A stretch of 64,000 bases of DNA from positions 1,674,001 through 1,738,000 of the forward strand of contig NW_025954962.1 of the NCBI RefSeq assembly GCF_022376445.1, given 5' to 3'. Source of the DNA: Fomitopsis serialis (taxonomy: Eukaryota > Basidiomycota > Agaricomycetes > Polyporales > Fomitopsidaceae). Each line of letters begins with the position of its first letter. Position 1 is the stretch's first letter. Below the pieces are notes generated by a model. That model was given only the letters and a program-made list of their open reading frames with translations. It was not told where the DNA came from and ran no database searches. Shown piece by piece: positions 11,288 through 23,800 of this stretch. A program made the position numbers and the translations under genes.

Positions 11288-12194
11288 TCAGAGCGGTATA
11301 CAGATATCCGCGATCTCGATTCCGGCCGCACACGCCGTTTGCGCTGCTTGACCGTCGAGGGCCCTGAGGGCAGGGAGGATGTTTTCCAGATCGTTGATAA
11401 GCGCATCCGTCAAGTTCTCAGTGGCGTCAAGAACCTCGTCGACGATGCACTTGACCTGGTAGACGACTGGGATAACTCAGATGAGATTCATTGCACACCA
11501 CATACATCGCTACTCACTCGGGCCAAGAATGGGACCCAGGCCTGGGATATTGTTGACCATTTCGTACGTGTCGTTCATGACGTACTTGGATGCGTTGACT
11601 ATGTTCTTGAGCATCGTCTCCATTTCACTGTTCTTGTTGTAGTTCGCGAGTCCCTTGTCCGCAGCGAGCTCTCCGAGAACGGTCTGGAAGCCCAGGAAGT
11701 TCTCGTGAACTCAGAGAATGCAGACGTGTATTCCTGGTTGAAGTCGGCACTCCGCTGAGCCGGAGCCAGACCTGCTAGGCTGTCTACGGTGCCAAGTCAG
11801 ATTTCCCGACATGAACAATGATGTGATCCAAGCTCACTAAGCGTCTGTGCATTCTGGGTAATCTGAGTCGAGTAGCCGTTCATCAGTCCGATATTGTCCA
11901 TGATGTTCATATCGCCTTGGCGCTTCGCGGGAGACGCAGTGGAAGGCATAGCGTCGTAGTCAGCGATAACATGCTTCGCGACTCCAGATCGAGTATCATT
12001 GCCGACGTAGGAGAGGTCATCGTAGACGCGAGCCGTGAGGTTCCACCGTTGAACTAGATCCGAGGAGTGAGACTTCCAGAGAGGCATAGGCAACGGAGAC
12101 GCGACAGCAGAGGGGGCGCGGATCGTGACGCCGGCCAGAGCGGCGAGACAGGCGCCTGCAGGGCGAGGCGGAGGAGACGGTTGACGGAAGGCAT
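11288..12194 (-). CDS. Predicted secreted protein, uncharacterised basidiomycete type (two frameshifts)
   Basis: A secreted, mostly helical protein of about 290 residues in three exons. The signal peptide begins MPSVNRLLRLAL and continues AGACLAALAG in another frame; one extra base near 12159 joins them. The mature part includes SHSSDLVQRWNLTARVYDDL, a dibasic KRQGD site, MDNIGLMNGYSTQITQNAQT, then GFQTVLGELAADKGL and MNDTYEMVNNIPGLGPILGP. The end is Cys-containing (AAQTACAAGIEIADICIPL). A second one-base gap near 11700 (ACGAGAAC where an A run should be one longer) separates EYTSAFSEF from NFLGFQ. No catalytic motif is visible and I cannot name the family. It may be a surface or effector-like protein. 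Both frame breaks are of the homopolymer-loss type. Confidence 0.55.
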
Positions 12195-12901
12195 GACGAA
12201 CGTCCAGACGTAGCGACCTTGACGGGTTTTGAAGACGAAGGCGCGCGACTGGCGCGGCTGAGACTAAAGAGGGCCTAGGGTAGGGAGGGGGAAGGGCGAG
12301 ACGGCGACCGTTCGGGACAAGAGGCGACGGGGGCATGTTCGAATTGGTGGCCGTTACTTATACTGGAGGGCGGGGCGCGACAGAACCTTGTTTGACGCGT
12401 CTGCAACTTAGACGTTCCCCGGCTCCTCATTGGTCCCCGTCGCCGACGCGTCGCGCACACGTGACCATCCCGATCGCCAAAAGGCGCCCATCCGAACAGA
12501 CGGTGCCGAGCACGAACAGCCTCATGTGGGTCAGGCATTGATCTCACCAGCGTTGCATATGCCGAACACTGCCCCCGCACGCACACGAGCAACATTAACC
12601 CTCTGAAGCAAAATAGAATAAGCACCGACAACCACAACACGGGGGATGAGAACAGGCGCAAGCAGTACTGGTACGAGTGTACGTGAGTATCCGTGTGCCA
12701 CGTCGGAGCGGAACGCGTCCTAAGCAGTCATGTCGGCCGACGAGGGTATCTAGTGGGACCAAGGATAGTGATGGGGAATGAATGTGTGAAGTTATGGGGG
12801 CTTTAAGTAACGTCGCGTAATACCCAATATTCCAGGTGAGCAGTTAATGGAGATCTCTCCGCGTAAGTCTCGGTCGGACTCGTATGATCCGAGCGATCTG
12901 T
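12195..12901. other. Intergenic, upstream of the secreted protein gene
   Basis: About 700 bp. A minus-strand frame runs on from the signal peptide region to 12336 because the DNA is GC-rich, but its Pro/Arg-rich translation does not look real. No gene is supported. Confidence 0.35.
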
Positions 12902-13677
12902 TTAGAGCTTGAGGCACGACGCGCCGTCCGCAGATTGTTTGTAGCCTTGAGCGCATGTGTAGACTGTGAAGCAATTAATGAGCAAGGATCAAATGCCGAC
13001 AACACTGGGAACGCACCAGCACAGCGGCCCTGCTCGCAGCCAACGTTCCAGACACCCTCGATGGCGGTACAATCCTGGCCCTCGCCGGTCGAGACGCAGC
13101 CACCGCAAGACTCGAGCTCAGCCTTGGCATCGATACACTCGAAGTCGCCGGTGGGACCAGTCAGGCCGGAGATGGGGCAGGCCTGCATGGCGTCCGGGCA
13201 GTTGATGACCGAGCGACGGGCCTTCGCAGCGACACGCTTGTGATGCGCGGGGTTCGAGCGCGCCCACTGCGGGTTTGCCGACGGGGCGGGCGTGGAGGTG
13301 GTAGTGGTAGATCCACCACCACCCTCGCAACAGGAGGACGAGCCCTCATTCCACTCCCAACTACCACCGCACTGGGGCGGGGCGGTGGTCTTCGGGGGAG
13401 TCGTCGGAACGCAGCATTCCTTGCCCGGATGCCAGTACCAGTTGTTGGTGGGGCACTGTTTCTCACCCTGAGGCGGGGTGGGAGGGTTCGGGACACCGCC
13501 GTGAGGTAAACAGCAGTTCTTGGCGTCGTAGCTTACCCACAAGTGTCAGCGCAACATGCCGTGCTGAAAATACGTGGCGACTCACAAGAACTCGGACTCC
13601 GCGCACTGGCTAGAATTGGCAAATGCGAAGGGGAGAGCGGCGGCGGCCAGGAGGAGGAGGCTGGTGAAACGTGCCAT
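12902..13677 (-). CDS. CPL1-like secreted Cys-rich protein
   Basis: Secreted protein of about 220 residues in three exons. The signal peptide is MARFTSLLLLAAAALPFAFA. The N-terminal half has Cys-rich segments separated by Pro/Thr/Gly linkers (CAESEFFYDAKNCC, PTNNWYWHPGKECC, GGSWEWNEGSSSCC). The C-terminal half is a CPL1-like domain: NCPDAMQACPISG, DFECIDAKAELESCGGC, EGQDCTAIEGVWNVGC, and after the last intron VYTCAQGYKQSADGASCLKL. The last exon is chosen because it completes the domain's Cys pattern; reading into the intron would lose it. This domain is known from Cryptococcus CPL1, a capsule-linked secreted protein. Here a cell-wall or extracellular role is inferred only. Confidence 0.8.
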
Positions 13678-14436
13678 TGCGAACGATCGTGGGCTATACT
13701 CTAGGGAACGAGAGACAGGCGAAGAGAGAGGGAAGAAAAGAGCAGACTCTGGAAGAGGCGCAACAAGGGGCGGGGCGTTCTTATATACGCGCTCTGATGA
13801 GCATTCGCCGTACATGCGCCGAAGGCCGCTTACCAGCGCTTGGCTCAGGCCCCTCATGATTCGATCATCCGTCAACGTCGCCTCGCTAGGCCTTTCCATC
13901 ACGCCGCCGCACATTCTCGAGCGTGGACATGGTGCGCATGCTCGTCCGAGGCGATGCTCAGGCTGTCTTCCCCATGGAGATGAGTCCTGCACAAACCGTC
14001 TATGGCTGCCATGATTTCGTGCTTGCAGAGCCCGGCAGACACCAGGACAGGCAGAATATCGCTATAGCGATAGCGATACCGCTCGTTCGGCAACGAGGAC
14101 GCGGGCACCGGCACCGGAGGGCCTAGTCCTCCCCTGGTCCTCCCGACGGCCGGCGTCAACACTATTACCCAACCACATCACTCAGAAGCCGACTTGCAGC
14201 CACCAACCTCCCACAGGAGGTCGCTCGAAGCCGTCGCCCTCGCCGCGAATTTACGCCCTGAAACACTTCAGAACCTCCGCGGGCCAGGACGAACTTGACA
14301 AGTGAGCAGCTGCAATATTGACATCGAAACAAGGAAGCTGTACAATACATTCTGATTCTTCATGTTCCGACCATCCCAACTTAATTGTACGACGTCTAAC
14401 GCAGGACGGTCCACACCAGCGAACGAGCCTGCGTCC
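13678..14436. other. Intergenic, upstream of the CPL1-like gene
   Basis: About 760 bp. It contains a short self-complementary run (CGATAGCGATA type) near 14070 and no recognisable gene. Promoter and 3' UTR sequence is expected here. Confidence 0.35.
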
Positions 14437-16711
14437 TCAGGCTGAGAGACCATATATCATATTAGTGACGAGGCATCAATGAAACGACTGATGAGCGGGA
14501 GACTTACCGCCGACCTCGTGCGCTTTCTGCAAGGCACGGAGCGCAAAGAAGCGCACATCTGCGTCCGAGTCGTTCTTAAGCGCCTCCAGCACAGGCAACA
14601 CCTTCTGCTGAACCACCTGGCGGCCGTCCGCGGTGTCTCCAAATGTAGTCGCAAGGACCTCCAGGGCCTTCGCGACATTGAAGCGGATGTTGGGTATCGG
14701 GTCGTTCGCGAGGTGCAGCAGGTTGTCCAGAATCTCGGCACGGACAATGTCGAGCGTTAAGGACGGCGCGATGACCTGACAACGATGCAAGCCTCGGTCA
14801 CCGACGCAAAAATGGGAAGAAAGGATCGCTTACGGTGATCGCTTGAACAGTTGTCATTCTGTACAGGTAGTTCGGATGTTGTCCCATGCCGACTACCTTC
14901 GGTACAATCTGAACCTTCGCCCAGTCAACGCCGAATACCTCAGTAAGCTTCTTGAGGTTGACAATCGCCGACTCCCGGATGCTGTACACGTTGTCACCGA
15001 GCCATGACATGCAGAGGTTGCCTAGCTGTTCGTCAAAGAACGACTTGCCCAGCTGGTTCGCGAGCAGAGGGATGTACTCGATGATGGCTTGCCGCACGCG
15101 CCATGACTTATCTTCAGCCAGCTCGACGATAGCCGGAAGCAAGCTCTCCGACAAGAGTTCGATGCCAATCACTGATGATATTCAGTAACAATCCCCACAA
15201 ACGAGGTAGCCTCCTGACGCACCAGCGTTGACCTGGTCGAGTTTGCTGATGATGTTCAGCCGAACCTCGGGGAATTCGTCCTTCAGGAGATGCAGGAATA
15301 GGGGCAAGAGGTGTTCGATGGTGGAGTCTTTTCCGAGCAACGGAGCGAGGCCGCTGATCTGGTTAGCCAAGGCGGCACGGACGTGCTGAGAAGTGTCTTG
15401 ACAGAGGTCCCGAACGCACGGGACAACCCGGTTCAAGATGACTTCCTTCTCGAGTAGTTTAGAGAACCCTACGTGATCATCAGCATCCTGTCTTCACATG
15501 TGTATCGCTGTGTATCACGACGCCCACCTGGAATCTGACCTGCCGCAGCAGTGCGAACTTCGGCCTCGTTGTCCTTGAGCAGCTGTACATAGTGTCCGAT
15601 CAACTCTTCTCGGACGAGCTCCTGCCCTACTGCCTCCGCAAGCTACTCTAGGTCAGACTATGATCGCATGTATGCGTGCAAAACCCACCGACCTCGTTGA
15701 AGTGGGTCGCCGACATATACCGTACGCGCCAGCTCTTATCCCCTACTGTCTGCCTGATCTGCTTCAGCAAGTGCTCTTTGACCTCTGCGGGTGAGAACGA
15801 TTGGGCGATGGCAATGAGATCTTCCACGGTCAACAAACGAACAGAGTCCTGGTCGTCCAGCTGAAGTCTGCGATAGATCGCGAGACCATCTCCGAGTACA
15901 TTGGGCTTGGCGAACTTCTTGACGAGCGGCTTGCGACAAACAGACGTCAGACCAACCATGCGCGGGACTGAAAGAAAGTGCAAACATACACCGAGCCACT
16001 TTGCGGCTGCTCGCCGCACCATCGGCGTGTCGTCCGTGCCTAACGTCGCGAAGCTTCTCCGCAACTCATCCTGGACTGGAGGGGAGGCTTTGTCGTACAC
16101 CGACGGGAAGAGAGCGCATGACGACGTCCTCGATGTAAACCATTCGCCGTGTGAGAGTCGGTTGAGAAGGGGAATATAGAACTGCTCGACCTGGGCTTGG
16201 CTCATGACGGCGGATATTTTGGTGATCGACTCTGCGGCCTGAGGACGTACAACGGCACCCTATGTCAGCACTGTGACGCCGAAGAGCTGGCTCACGCCGT
16301 CCTGCAGTTCTCAGAGCTTGAACGCACCTTGTCCCGCACAAGCGTCTCCTCAACTGCACAGAGATTCTCTAGAGGCCCGAGCAAGAGATGCGCGTACTCT
16401 GGCCCGCCGATGAATTGCTCGAAGTTCCTCCCAAGCTCCTCCGCCAATGCGAGCAAAACCTCATCCTCGTCGTCCACAGACTCTTGCAAGAAGGGAAGGA
16501 GCTCTTCACGGGCACGGTCAGGGCCTAGGGCAAGCGCGATGGTAGCGATGCGGTGAATGGCGTTCAGACGAAGTTGAACGTCTTCCGCCCGCAGTTCATC
16601 CATGAGAATAGCGATCGGAGCAATCTATGAGGAGGACGCAGCGGTCAAGGGACATAGCGAGGAAATGCGAGTAGGAGCACGCACGTCGTCCATTGAGAAC
16701 CCCGGATCCAT
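14437..16711 (-). CDS. TPD3: PP2A scaffold subunit A (HEAT repeats)
   Basis: Structural subunit of protein phosphatase 2A that holds the catalytic and regulatory subunits. About 590 residues of HEAT repeats over at least seven exons. The N-terminus reads MDPGFSMDD and, after an intron, [20 protein letters not shown]. Matches continue through [161 protein letters not shown] and [14 protein letters not shown]. The last exon is very short: after ALQKAHEVG the splice yields one more residue and TGA. No frameshift is seen over this long gene, in contrast to some neighbours. Confidence 0.93.
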
Positions 16712-16880
16712 GGTTGAAATGCTAGCCACGACGCAGTCGAGATCAGTATAGGCACTATGCAGTCGCTGCTGTGAGTCTTCACTTACGGACTGTCGGGTAG
16801 ATGAGAGAGGTGGTAGGCCGGAATAGGACCGACAAGCGTTTCAGAATATTGGAGTTGTCGACTCTCGAAAGCAAGTTGTG

Positions 16881-17123
16881 ATGTCCGTGTTTGGACGCGC
16901 GAGCCTGTTATCGCGTGCCAGTGCATTCACTCTGCCACAACGCGCGCTAGCGCCACAACCCGCCGCGGCGCCCATGTCACCATTTCAGCACGCTCTTGAA
17001 GGCCATCTGCCCTCTGGCATTAATGTCACATCCACGTCATACGTAGATGCTGAAAACCCCATGTTTACTCAAACAGTATGGCGCGGAGACGTATCGACCA
17101 CGGCGTCTTTACGAACGGCGTAG
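16881..17123 (+). CDS. Hypothetical small protein with presequence-like N-terminus
   Basis: An 80-codon open frame that starts 170 bp upstream of, and divergent from, the PP2A gene. The N-terminus (MSVFGRASLLSRASAFTLPQ) is rich in Arg, Ser and hydrophobic residues with no acidic residue for about 40 positions, like a mitochondrial targeting sequence. The middle reads HLPSGINVTSTSYVDAENPM. I do not recognise it. It may be the first exon of a longer gene, but no convincing downstream exon was found. Confidence 0.3.
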   Translation: MSVFGRASLLSRASAFTLPQRALAPQPAAAPMSPFQHALEGHLPSGINVTSTSYVDAENPMFTQTVWRGDVSTTASLRTA

Positions 17124-19461
17124 CTGCGAGTCAGACAAGGATATCCTGAGGCACGAAGGTTGAAGAAATTGTCTACGTCTACTTGGGCAGACCAAGCTGC
17201 GACACATCCTGCTGCAGGCTATTTGTGTAGGACGTCGATATTTCTCTTGATGATCTCACAGCATCTGGCGCAAGTAGTTCCAAATCCCCGAATGGGAAAC
17301 GAACATTCATATTTTCGAGATCAAACACTACATGCAGATACTGCGTACGCTCTTCACGAAGAAGGCAGGGGTGTCCAAAAATTATGCGGGTAGCAGAACG
17401 CCGAAACGTCTGCCCTGCGACGAACGGCTGAAGCCAGGACGTCGCAGCCGCAAGTCCGAAGACTTCCTTGAAGCATCATTATGCCGGGATGTCTATGGAA
17501 TCGAATAAGTAGAAAGAGTGAATGAGAAAGAGATACGCACCGCTACAGCTAAGATAAACACCACGTCTTGCTGCAGAACCCGAGATGAAGAAGGCTCCCG
17601 GAGGAGTACGCCCCGGACTGTCTAGTCCACGTAGGCAGCGTCAAAGACGCAGAGGCAGGGCGAGACCTACCAAGTAGCATGTTGTGCTACATGCGTGTTC
17701 GCATGAGGAGCGCCTTCAGGCTGCATCCATCTCCCGTGAGGGATCTCCCTTGAGGGAAGCACATTCCGTGCTGACTGCTCGCACTGGCAGTACGTTCTAG
17801 GTCATCTAGACCTGGCACCTTCGGTGCATCTGCTCGCACTGGCAGATTTCGCGTTGTAGGTGGTCTTCACCCAACAAACGCTGTTGGCCAACTGCCCCTG
17901 CCCAACGGCAGGTTACACGTCTAACCAGCGGCTGGACCGCCGGTATACCACTCGGTGGTCGACGGTATCGCGGACGTCTGTCGCGCGGAGATTCGCCTCG
18001 TAACGGCCGGTCGTCTTTCGGAGCAGCGCATATGGCCTGGGCTCGTGAGTACGATTTGCACGCCATACGTAGGACTTCGGGGTCGGACGGACGGGTTCTC
18101 GTCAGGAGAGGCATCGCGTCGTCTTCGACAGTTTCGCGCTCTCACCGCTATCGCAGCTGGAAGAGGCACAGTGTACGCCGTGTTGACACACTGGCGGTGA
18201 TGGGTACGAGTATCGAAACTCGTAATCCCTGGCGGTTCGGCTCTCCAAACTCGCCTTCGATCGTGCTAGACTGCATGAAACTCCCTCACACGTCAAGGCG
18301 ACGCATGACAGCGCCGATAGGCAGACGCCCTCGTACGCTGAATCGGGAGTGATGCAGCCAACAACGATGTGCTGCGATCCTCGAGGCAAACACTCTGAGA
18401 CACGCGTATGAGGCGCATCGGGTCGTCGATAGAGGCGGAGAAGCATCCTCGTGCTACCCATTCAGAATGTGCCCGTCAGAAAGCTCGTGCGCTGGCCGCA
18501 CGAGCAACGACATGTTCCGTCGTATTCGGTCGTGTTCGCTTTGCAAGCCACGTCTGTGCAGCGCAGTACGTTTAGGCCCATACAGGTCCGGTTCGGCCAC
18601 GTCACGTCCACGCTATCCGTTAGGACCGTCGCGTCAGATCTGCTCAGCGATGCAGCGGTACGCCTGTTACAGCGGCATCTTGGTCCAAGGTCAAGGACCC
18701 CCAATGATCAGAGAACGATGCATTTGCCTGTGGGCCTGACTTCCGTTTCGCCGCACCTACAGGCACGGGAAGAGCCGATAACAGAGCGACTCTGCCTCGT
18801 ACTCTTTCTTCGAAACCGTCAGGTCGACTGTTCGTCTGTGTTGCAGACTTCGGAGTCTGTCCTGTCTGTCCTGTGTCATCTGGTTCAGATGAATACGCGC
18901 CACTGTGGACGCCTGCGCATGTGCGAGCCTGCCTCTGTAACGGCAGCCTAACTCTCGCTGCACCCGAAGGGCACAGCCGCCTCGATAGCCAGAATCTCCT
19001 GGCCTCGTGAACGGTTGTCGAGAGAGGCACCGGTCTGAACGAGTTCCGCGAGTGACGGTGCAGCGTCATCCCTGCGACACGACCTAGTAAAAGTCAGGAT
19101 GGAGCAAGAGCAAGAACTAAGAACGTACTTCGGGTCTTCAGCACAGTTCCATCGGGGCCAGGTACGAGCCAAGGACCGAGCGAGGACGAAGGACAATGAA
19201 ACGGCAGGCTCGAGGGTTATAAGGGTTGATGGCCAGGTTTAGGGCAGGGTGCGGATGTGCGGAACCGCAAAATGGTCTGGGCCAGACCCGGGGAGCTAAG
19301 GATGCCAAATCGGGAAGGCATTACCACGCGACTGTGACCAATGACGTCGTCATTCGGACCGGCGCCCGTAGGCACGGACGGACCGGTTGGCTGCCAGGGT
19401 GGGTACTTCAGCTTCAGCACTACTGGCAGACTCAGTCTCGCACTCCCAGCGTACTCAAGCC
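17124..19461. other. 2.3-kb region without a recognised gene, hairpin-rich in the middle
   Basis: No protein family is recognised on either strand despite several open frames of up to about 165 codons. Those frames overlap each other, and none has splice support or a consistent ATG. Between about 17.67 and 18.86 kb the DNA holds an unusual number of short perfect hairpins, listed among the findings. The stretch from 19.2 to 19.46 kb should include the promoter of the mutarotase gene. Confidence 0.4.
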
Positions 19462-20507
19462 ATGCCCGTCGACCGCCAGTCAGACAAGGTTATCCTCCAG
19501 CATCCGAAGGTAGGCACACAGTAACTGCCCTGTATCTGTGCTTGACAATGCGATGCTTTGGACAGGGATCATCGACCGAGATTCTACTTTATGGCGCTAC
19601 AGTGATATCGTGGAAGTCAGGCAGTACCGGAAACCCACAGCCGGTAGAGCGACTCTTCGTGTCTAGTAAGGCCGCCCTTGATGGTAGCAAGCCCGTCAGA
19701 GGCGGCATTCCTGTTGTCTTTCCATGCTTCGGCGCGCCGACACATCCAGAGCACTCGAGATTGGGACAGCACGGGTTCGCCAGGAGCGAGACGTGGACTT
19801 TCGACAGCATTGTCATGGACAATGAAGCTGGCGTTTCTGTGAAGCTGAGTGAGTGACATTTGGCACGTTGCGCCGTACGCGTGTACAATGGTTTGAACGA
19901 GGCTGCTAGTTCTCGAACCGAAGGTCAGCATCACAGCGAAGTATGAGAAGCCGTTCCAGCTTGCATATGTCGTCACGCTGGCCGAGCATCAATTATCCAC
20001 AGATCTCCATGTGAAGAACACTGGCCTCTCGACTTCATCTCCGCTCGAGTTCCAGGCGCTCTTCCACAACTACATCCGCGCGAACTCCGGCGAGGTTGTC
20101 GTAGTGCCTTTGAAGGGCCTGACGTATTACGATAAGACGGAGCCGAACGAGCAATTGCGGACGAAGATCGAGGAGCGAGATCTCGTGGACGTGAAGGCCT
20201 TCACAGATTTCGTGTATCAGAACGCACCAGGCACTTATGAAGTCACCTCGCCGACGAGCAAAGTTGAAATTAAGACGAGGAACTTCAAGGATGTCGTCGT
20301 CTGGAATCCCCAGCAAGAGGGGTCCAAGATCGGGGACATGGAGGATGGCGGATGGTAAGTTGCGGTGTCTATAGATTGCGGCTAGGCTGAACATCTGCCG
20401 GCAGGGAGAAGTATGTTTGCGTCGAGCCTGGATTCGTTCACGGCTTCGTTGGGCTACCCGCAGGGGAGACTTGGATTGGGCAGCAAGTCTTGACGGCGAA
20501 ATTGTGA
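19462..20507 (+). CDS. Hexose-6-phosphate mutarotase (aldose 1-epimerase family)
   Basis: Interconverts the alpha and beta anomers of hexose 6-phosphates, feeding glycolysis and the pentose phosphate pathway; the yeast counterpart is the YMR099C type. About 295 residues in four exons. Key segments are MPVDRQSDKVILQHPKGSST, EILLYGATVISWKSG, PVRGGIPVVFPCFGAP with HPEHSRLGQHGFARSETW (the conserved Gly-Gly-Ile-Pro and the catalytic-region His), FHNYIRANSGEVVVVPLKGL, VVVWNPQQEGSKIGDMEDGG, and the final exon KYVCVEPGFVHGFVGLPAGE with the catalytic-region Glu. All splice junctions keep frame. It lies 390 bp upstream of REV3 on the same strand. Confidence 0.9.
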
Positions 20508-20896
20508 GATCGTTGATAGCTGGGGAAGAAGCGTCTTAACCAAGGAGTCCGTGTGTATGATACGAGAGGTTTCGCTGCGACCGAAGTACCAAATGGAGGT
20601 GCGCGGAGACGGCACGGCGCCGTGTACATGAGCATATGTCCAGTCTGAGCAAGCACTACGTGAGACTACTGTAGTTTCCGAAAGAGCACTGCCGGAGGGG
20701 AGCCGTGACACCGTGCCGTGACAGAACTCACGTGCTCGTTTCGTCGCGTGAGTGTGGGTCCAAGCGCGATGTCTGAGCGCGCCACCACCCTACAGGCATC
20801 AAGGCCAGAGGGCGCCTTGACTTCCTCTGCGCAATTCCCCCCTTGTGCTATCCCACAAAAAACAGTGGGTATTGCTCAACAGTATCATGCGACAGC
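20508..20896. other. Intergenic between mutarotase and REV3
   Basis: About 390 bp between two plus-strand genes: 3' UTR of one and promoter of the next. Nothing else is recognised. Confidence 0.4.
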
Positions 20897-23800
20897 ATGA
20901 GCAGCCCATCACCAACCCTGCGGGTTCGGGTCAACCACATTGACCACACTCTCGCGGCGCCTGGCCCCCTCGACAATTCAACACTCCCTCGTGTACCGAT
21001 CATCCGGATATACGGAGAATCATCGACTGGTCAGAAAGCATGTGTCCATGTCCATCAAGCATACCCGTATTGCTTCGTGGAATACCCCGGGAAGATGAAC
21101 CCGGACAGTGGTGAGCAATCCAGGGACTATACTCTGGTTCGATGTTCACTCCGTAAACCACAGTGAATCACTACATCGCCAAACTCACTCAGTCGCTCAA
21201 TCACGCCATTTCAATCTCCATGAAGCGCAACCCTCATTCGCCGAAGTCGCAGTTCGTCCGCGCGATCGTTCTCGCCAAGGGCGTACACTTCTACGGGTTT
21301 CATGCCTCTTACTCTCCTTTCTTGAAAGTCCACATCGCCGACTCTAACTTCATGAATCGCGCTGTCACTATCCTGCAGTCTGGCACGGTAATGAAGACGC
21401 GCTTTCGAGTCTACGAGAGCCACATAAGCTTCGTCCTTCAATTCATGTGTGACTTTGGCCTCTACGGCTGTGGCTGGATGGACCTCGGCGAAGTCTGGGA
21501 GCGGGGCGCTGAGGATCCCGCCGACGATCTATACGAACTTGATGACCGCAATGAACGTGATGATCATAACCGCAAGTCCGCATTCAAAGCCTCGCCACAC
21601 TTTCGCCAGTCACGGATGCCGCTGGAAGTCGATGTCGCCGCGCATCAAATCCTCAACCGACATCGCCTCTCTGCTCGTAACATTCACCATCACCTATCCA
21701 TACCAGGGCCCCCGCTTCCTTCCGAACCATTTGTGCTCAGTGTGCGTGAACTTTGGGAAGACGAGCGCCAGCGCCGGATTGCCAGGGGCTTGACGCCTTC
21801 TCCGGAAATCCCTAAGGATCCAAGCGAGAATTCGCGGGGGAGAGGGGCCGCATGGGTCGCCGAAGCTAGGTGGTGGGATGAAATCCGCAAACGTATTGAA
21901 CGAGAGCGGGGGAAAGAGAAGGTATTGCACAGCGGACGGAGCTGGGAGAGATGGGTAATGACGACGTTCGAAAGCATTGAAGCGTTGTGGGAAGATAAGT
22001 GGAGAACCTGGAGGCCTGGACTGGCCGAAATCGATCCATGCTCGGGCGTGCACGTCAACGTGCAGCACGAAGAAGCCGACGAAGTCAACCCGTATGCCGC
22101 GTCTCAGATGGACCGTAGAGCCTTGCCCCAAGTACCGCGAGAACCCACGACCGAGGTGGAGGTGGACGAAGAGATGCTGTCCAGTCAAGTGATGGCGGAT
22201 CTGGTGCGAGACGAAGACAACGATTGGGAGAAGCTGCGTGACGGGTATGCGGAGCATGATGAAGATGTGCCAGATGAGGATGAAGCAGCGGAAAATGGAC
22301 CACCCCCTGAAGATCAGCTCGCATATGAACGGGTGGGCAGCAACAGGTAATACTCTCATCGGTCCGGGTAACACTCAGAGCTTGCATTTGATGCTTGACT
22401 AGTCCTCAGAGATGTTCACCGTCAAGACATGGAAATCGGTTTGAACAAGTATGGCAGAAGATCATTGGGTACGCTCTAGTCCATGACATGAAGACAGACA
22501 TGACTTACCAACCGAGTGCAGCGCTAAGAGGCATCGATCCACTTCAATCGTCTCAGCCGATCGCACTCCTGGCAAGAAGTAGGTCTGTTCGTCTGAGTCA
22601 AGAATGCATGCATTGACTATGGATGCAGTATGCACGTGTCTGCCACTGTAGTTCACTCGCCTCCGGACACGCCCACTAAGATTGCGCTGCGGGCTCTGGA
22701 TCGGCCTGATACGTCGAAGGTCTTTTCTCCCAAGAGGATGGGAAGACTAGCCAACTCTGTGCTGCCGGTTACGCCTACCAAGTGAGTGACTGTCGACACG
22801 GACATGAATAGTTGCTAAGAAAGCAGGCTGCGAAACGTAGTCTCGCAGTCAGTGGCAGACATACGACCTGTCGACCTGCAAGTACACCTGCTTCATGGAC
22901 AGGAATCCAGTGCGTCAGATCAGCACGAGTGAGTGGGATCTATGTCCCACATCGAGATTGAACGTGACCCGCTTGTCAGCTCGGATACTCAATTGAATCA
23001 TCTACCCAAAGACATATCTATTGCCTTTCGGGAAGTAGATCCCGAGAACCCGTTCGTTGTCAGCGAAGATACGAGCCGTTCAAACGACAACATCGGGACC
23101 GCCCATGCGAAGAGGACACACACACAGACCTCGGAAAATTCCGCTGAGATGACTCCTCGGCCTTCAAAGAAACGGAGGGTGGATGCGAACTCCGATCAAG
23201 TATTCAGTCTGTCAAACGGGTCGCTCCCTTCCGGCATTTCATCCCTGGGTAAGTTATCGGCCATGACGACTACATCGTCAAAGTCTACAGCATCCTCGGC
23301 CTCGGTCTCGGCCGCTAAAGGCTATCGCTATGCACTCCCACCGCCCTCAGCTGCGGAACTACTGTCCAGTGTCGATTCATACGGCATTCCCAGTAAGATG
23401 TACACGAGTCCGCATTACTCGAGGGCGAGTGACGCGCCGGAAAGGCCGCGAGAATATGCTGGCCTTGTCTTCCATTTGAAAGGCGGGTTAGGTTTGGATA
23501 CGCTGGACGAGTGGGTCAGCCACACCCCTGATACTGTCCAGCGTGAAAGTGGCGGCAAAAGGAACCTTGATGCGGTGGGTGTGACAGGCTGGGAATACGC
23601 GAGCACACCCCCTAGTGCGAGAGAAACCCGTCGATGGCTAGAGTCTCCACAAGGCCGTAACTTGAAAGCACTCAAGCAGGCTCGTCCTAAGCTACCTTCT
23701 CAGGTATGTCCCATTGCTTGTCATGATTTCCCATGACCGTGAGCCCATGAAATGTCGCGCTAGATTGAGGGACCTACGCAAGCCAATCCTTACGGCATCA

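Noticed and set aside
12195..12336. N-terminal extension of the secreted protein frame to an upstream ATG
   Set aside because: The extension is Pro/Arg-rich and would hide the signal peptide MPSVNRLLRLAL, which is in the adjacent frame and needs one base to connect.
18451..19069. Overlapping open frames of about 140-165 codons on both strands
   Set aside because: They overlap one another, some lack an ATG start, and none shows family motifs or a consistent splice pattern. The DNA is better described as hairpin-rich and unassigned.
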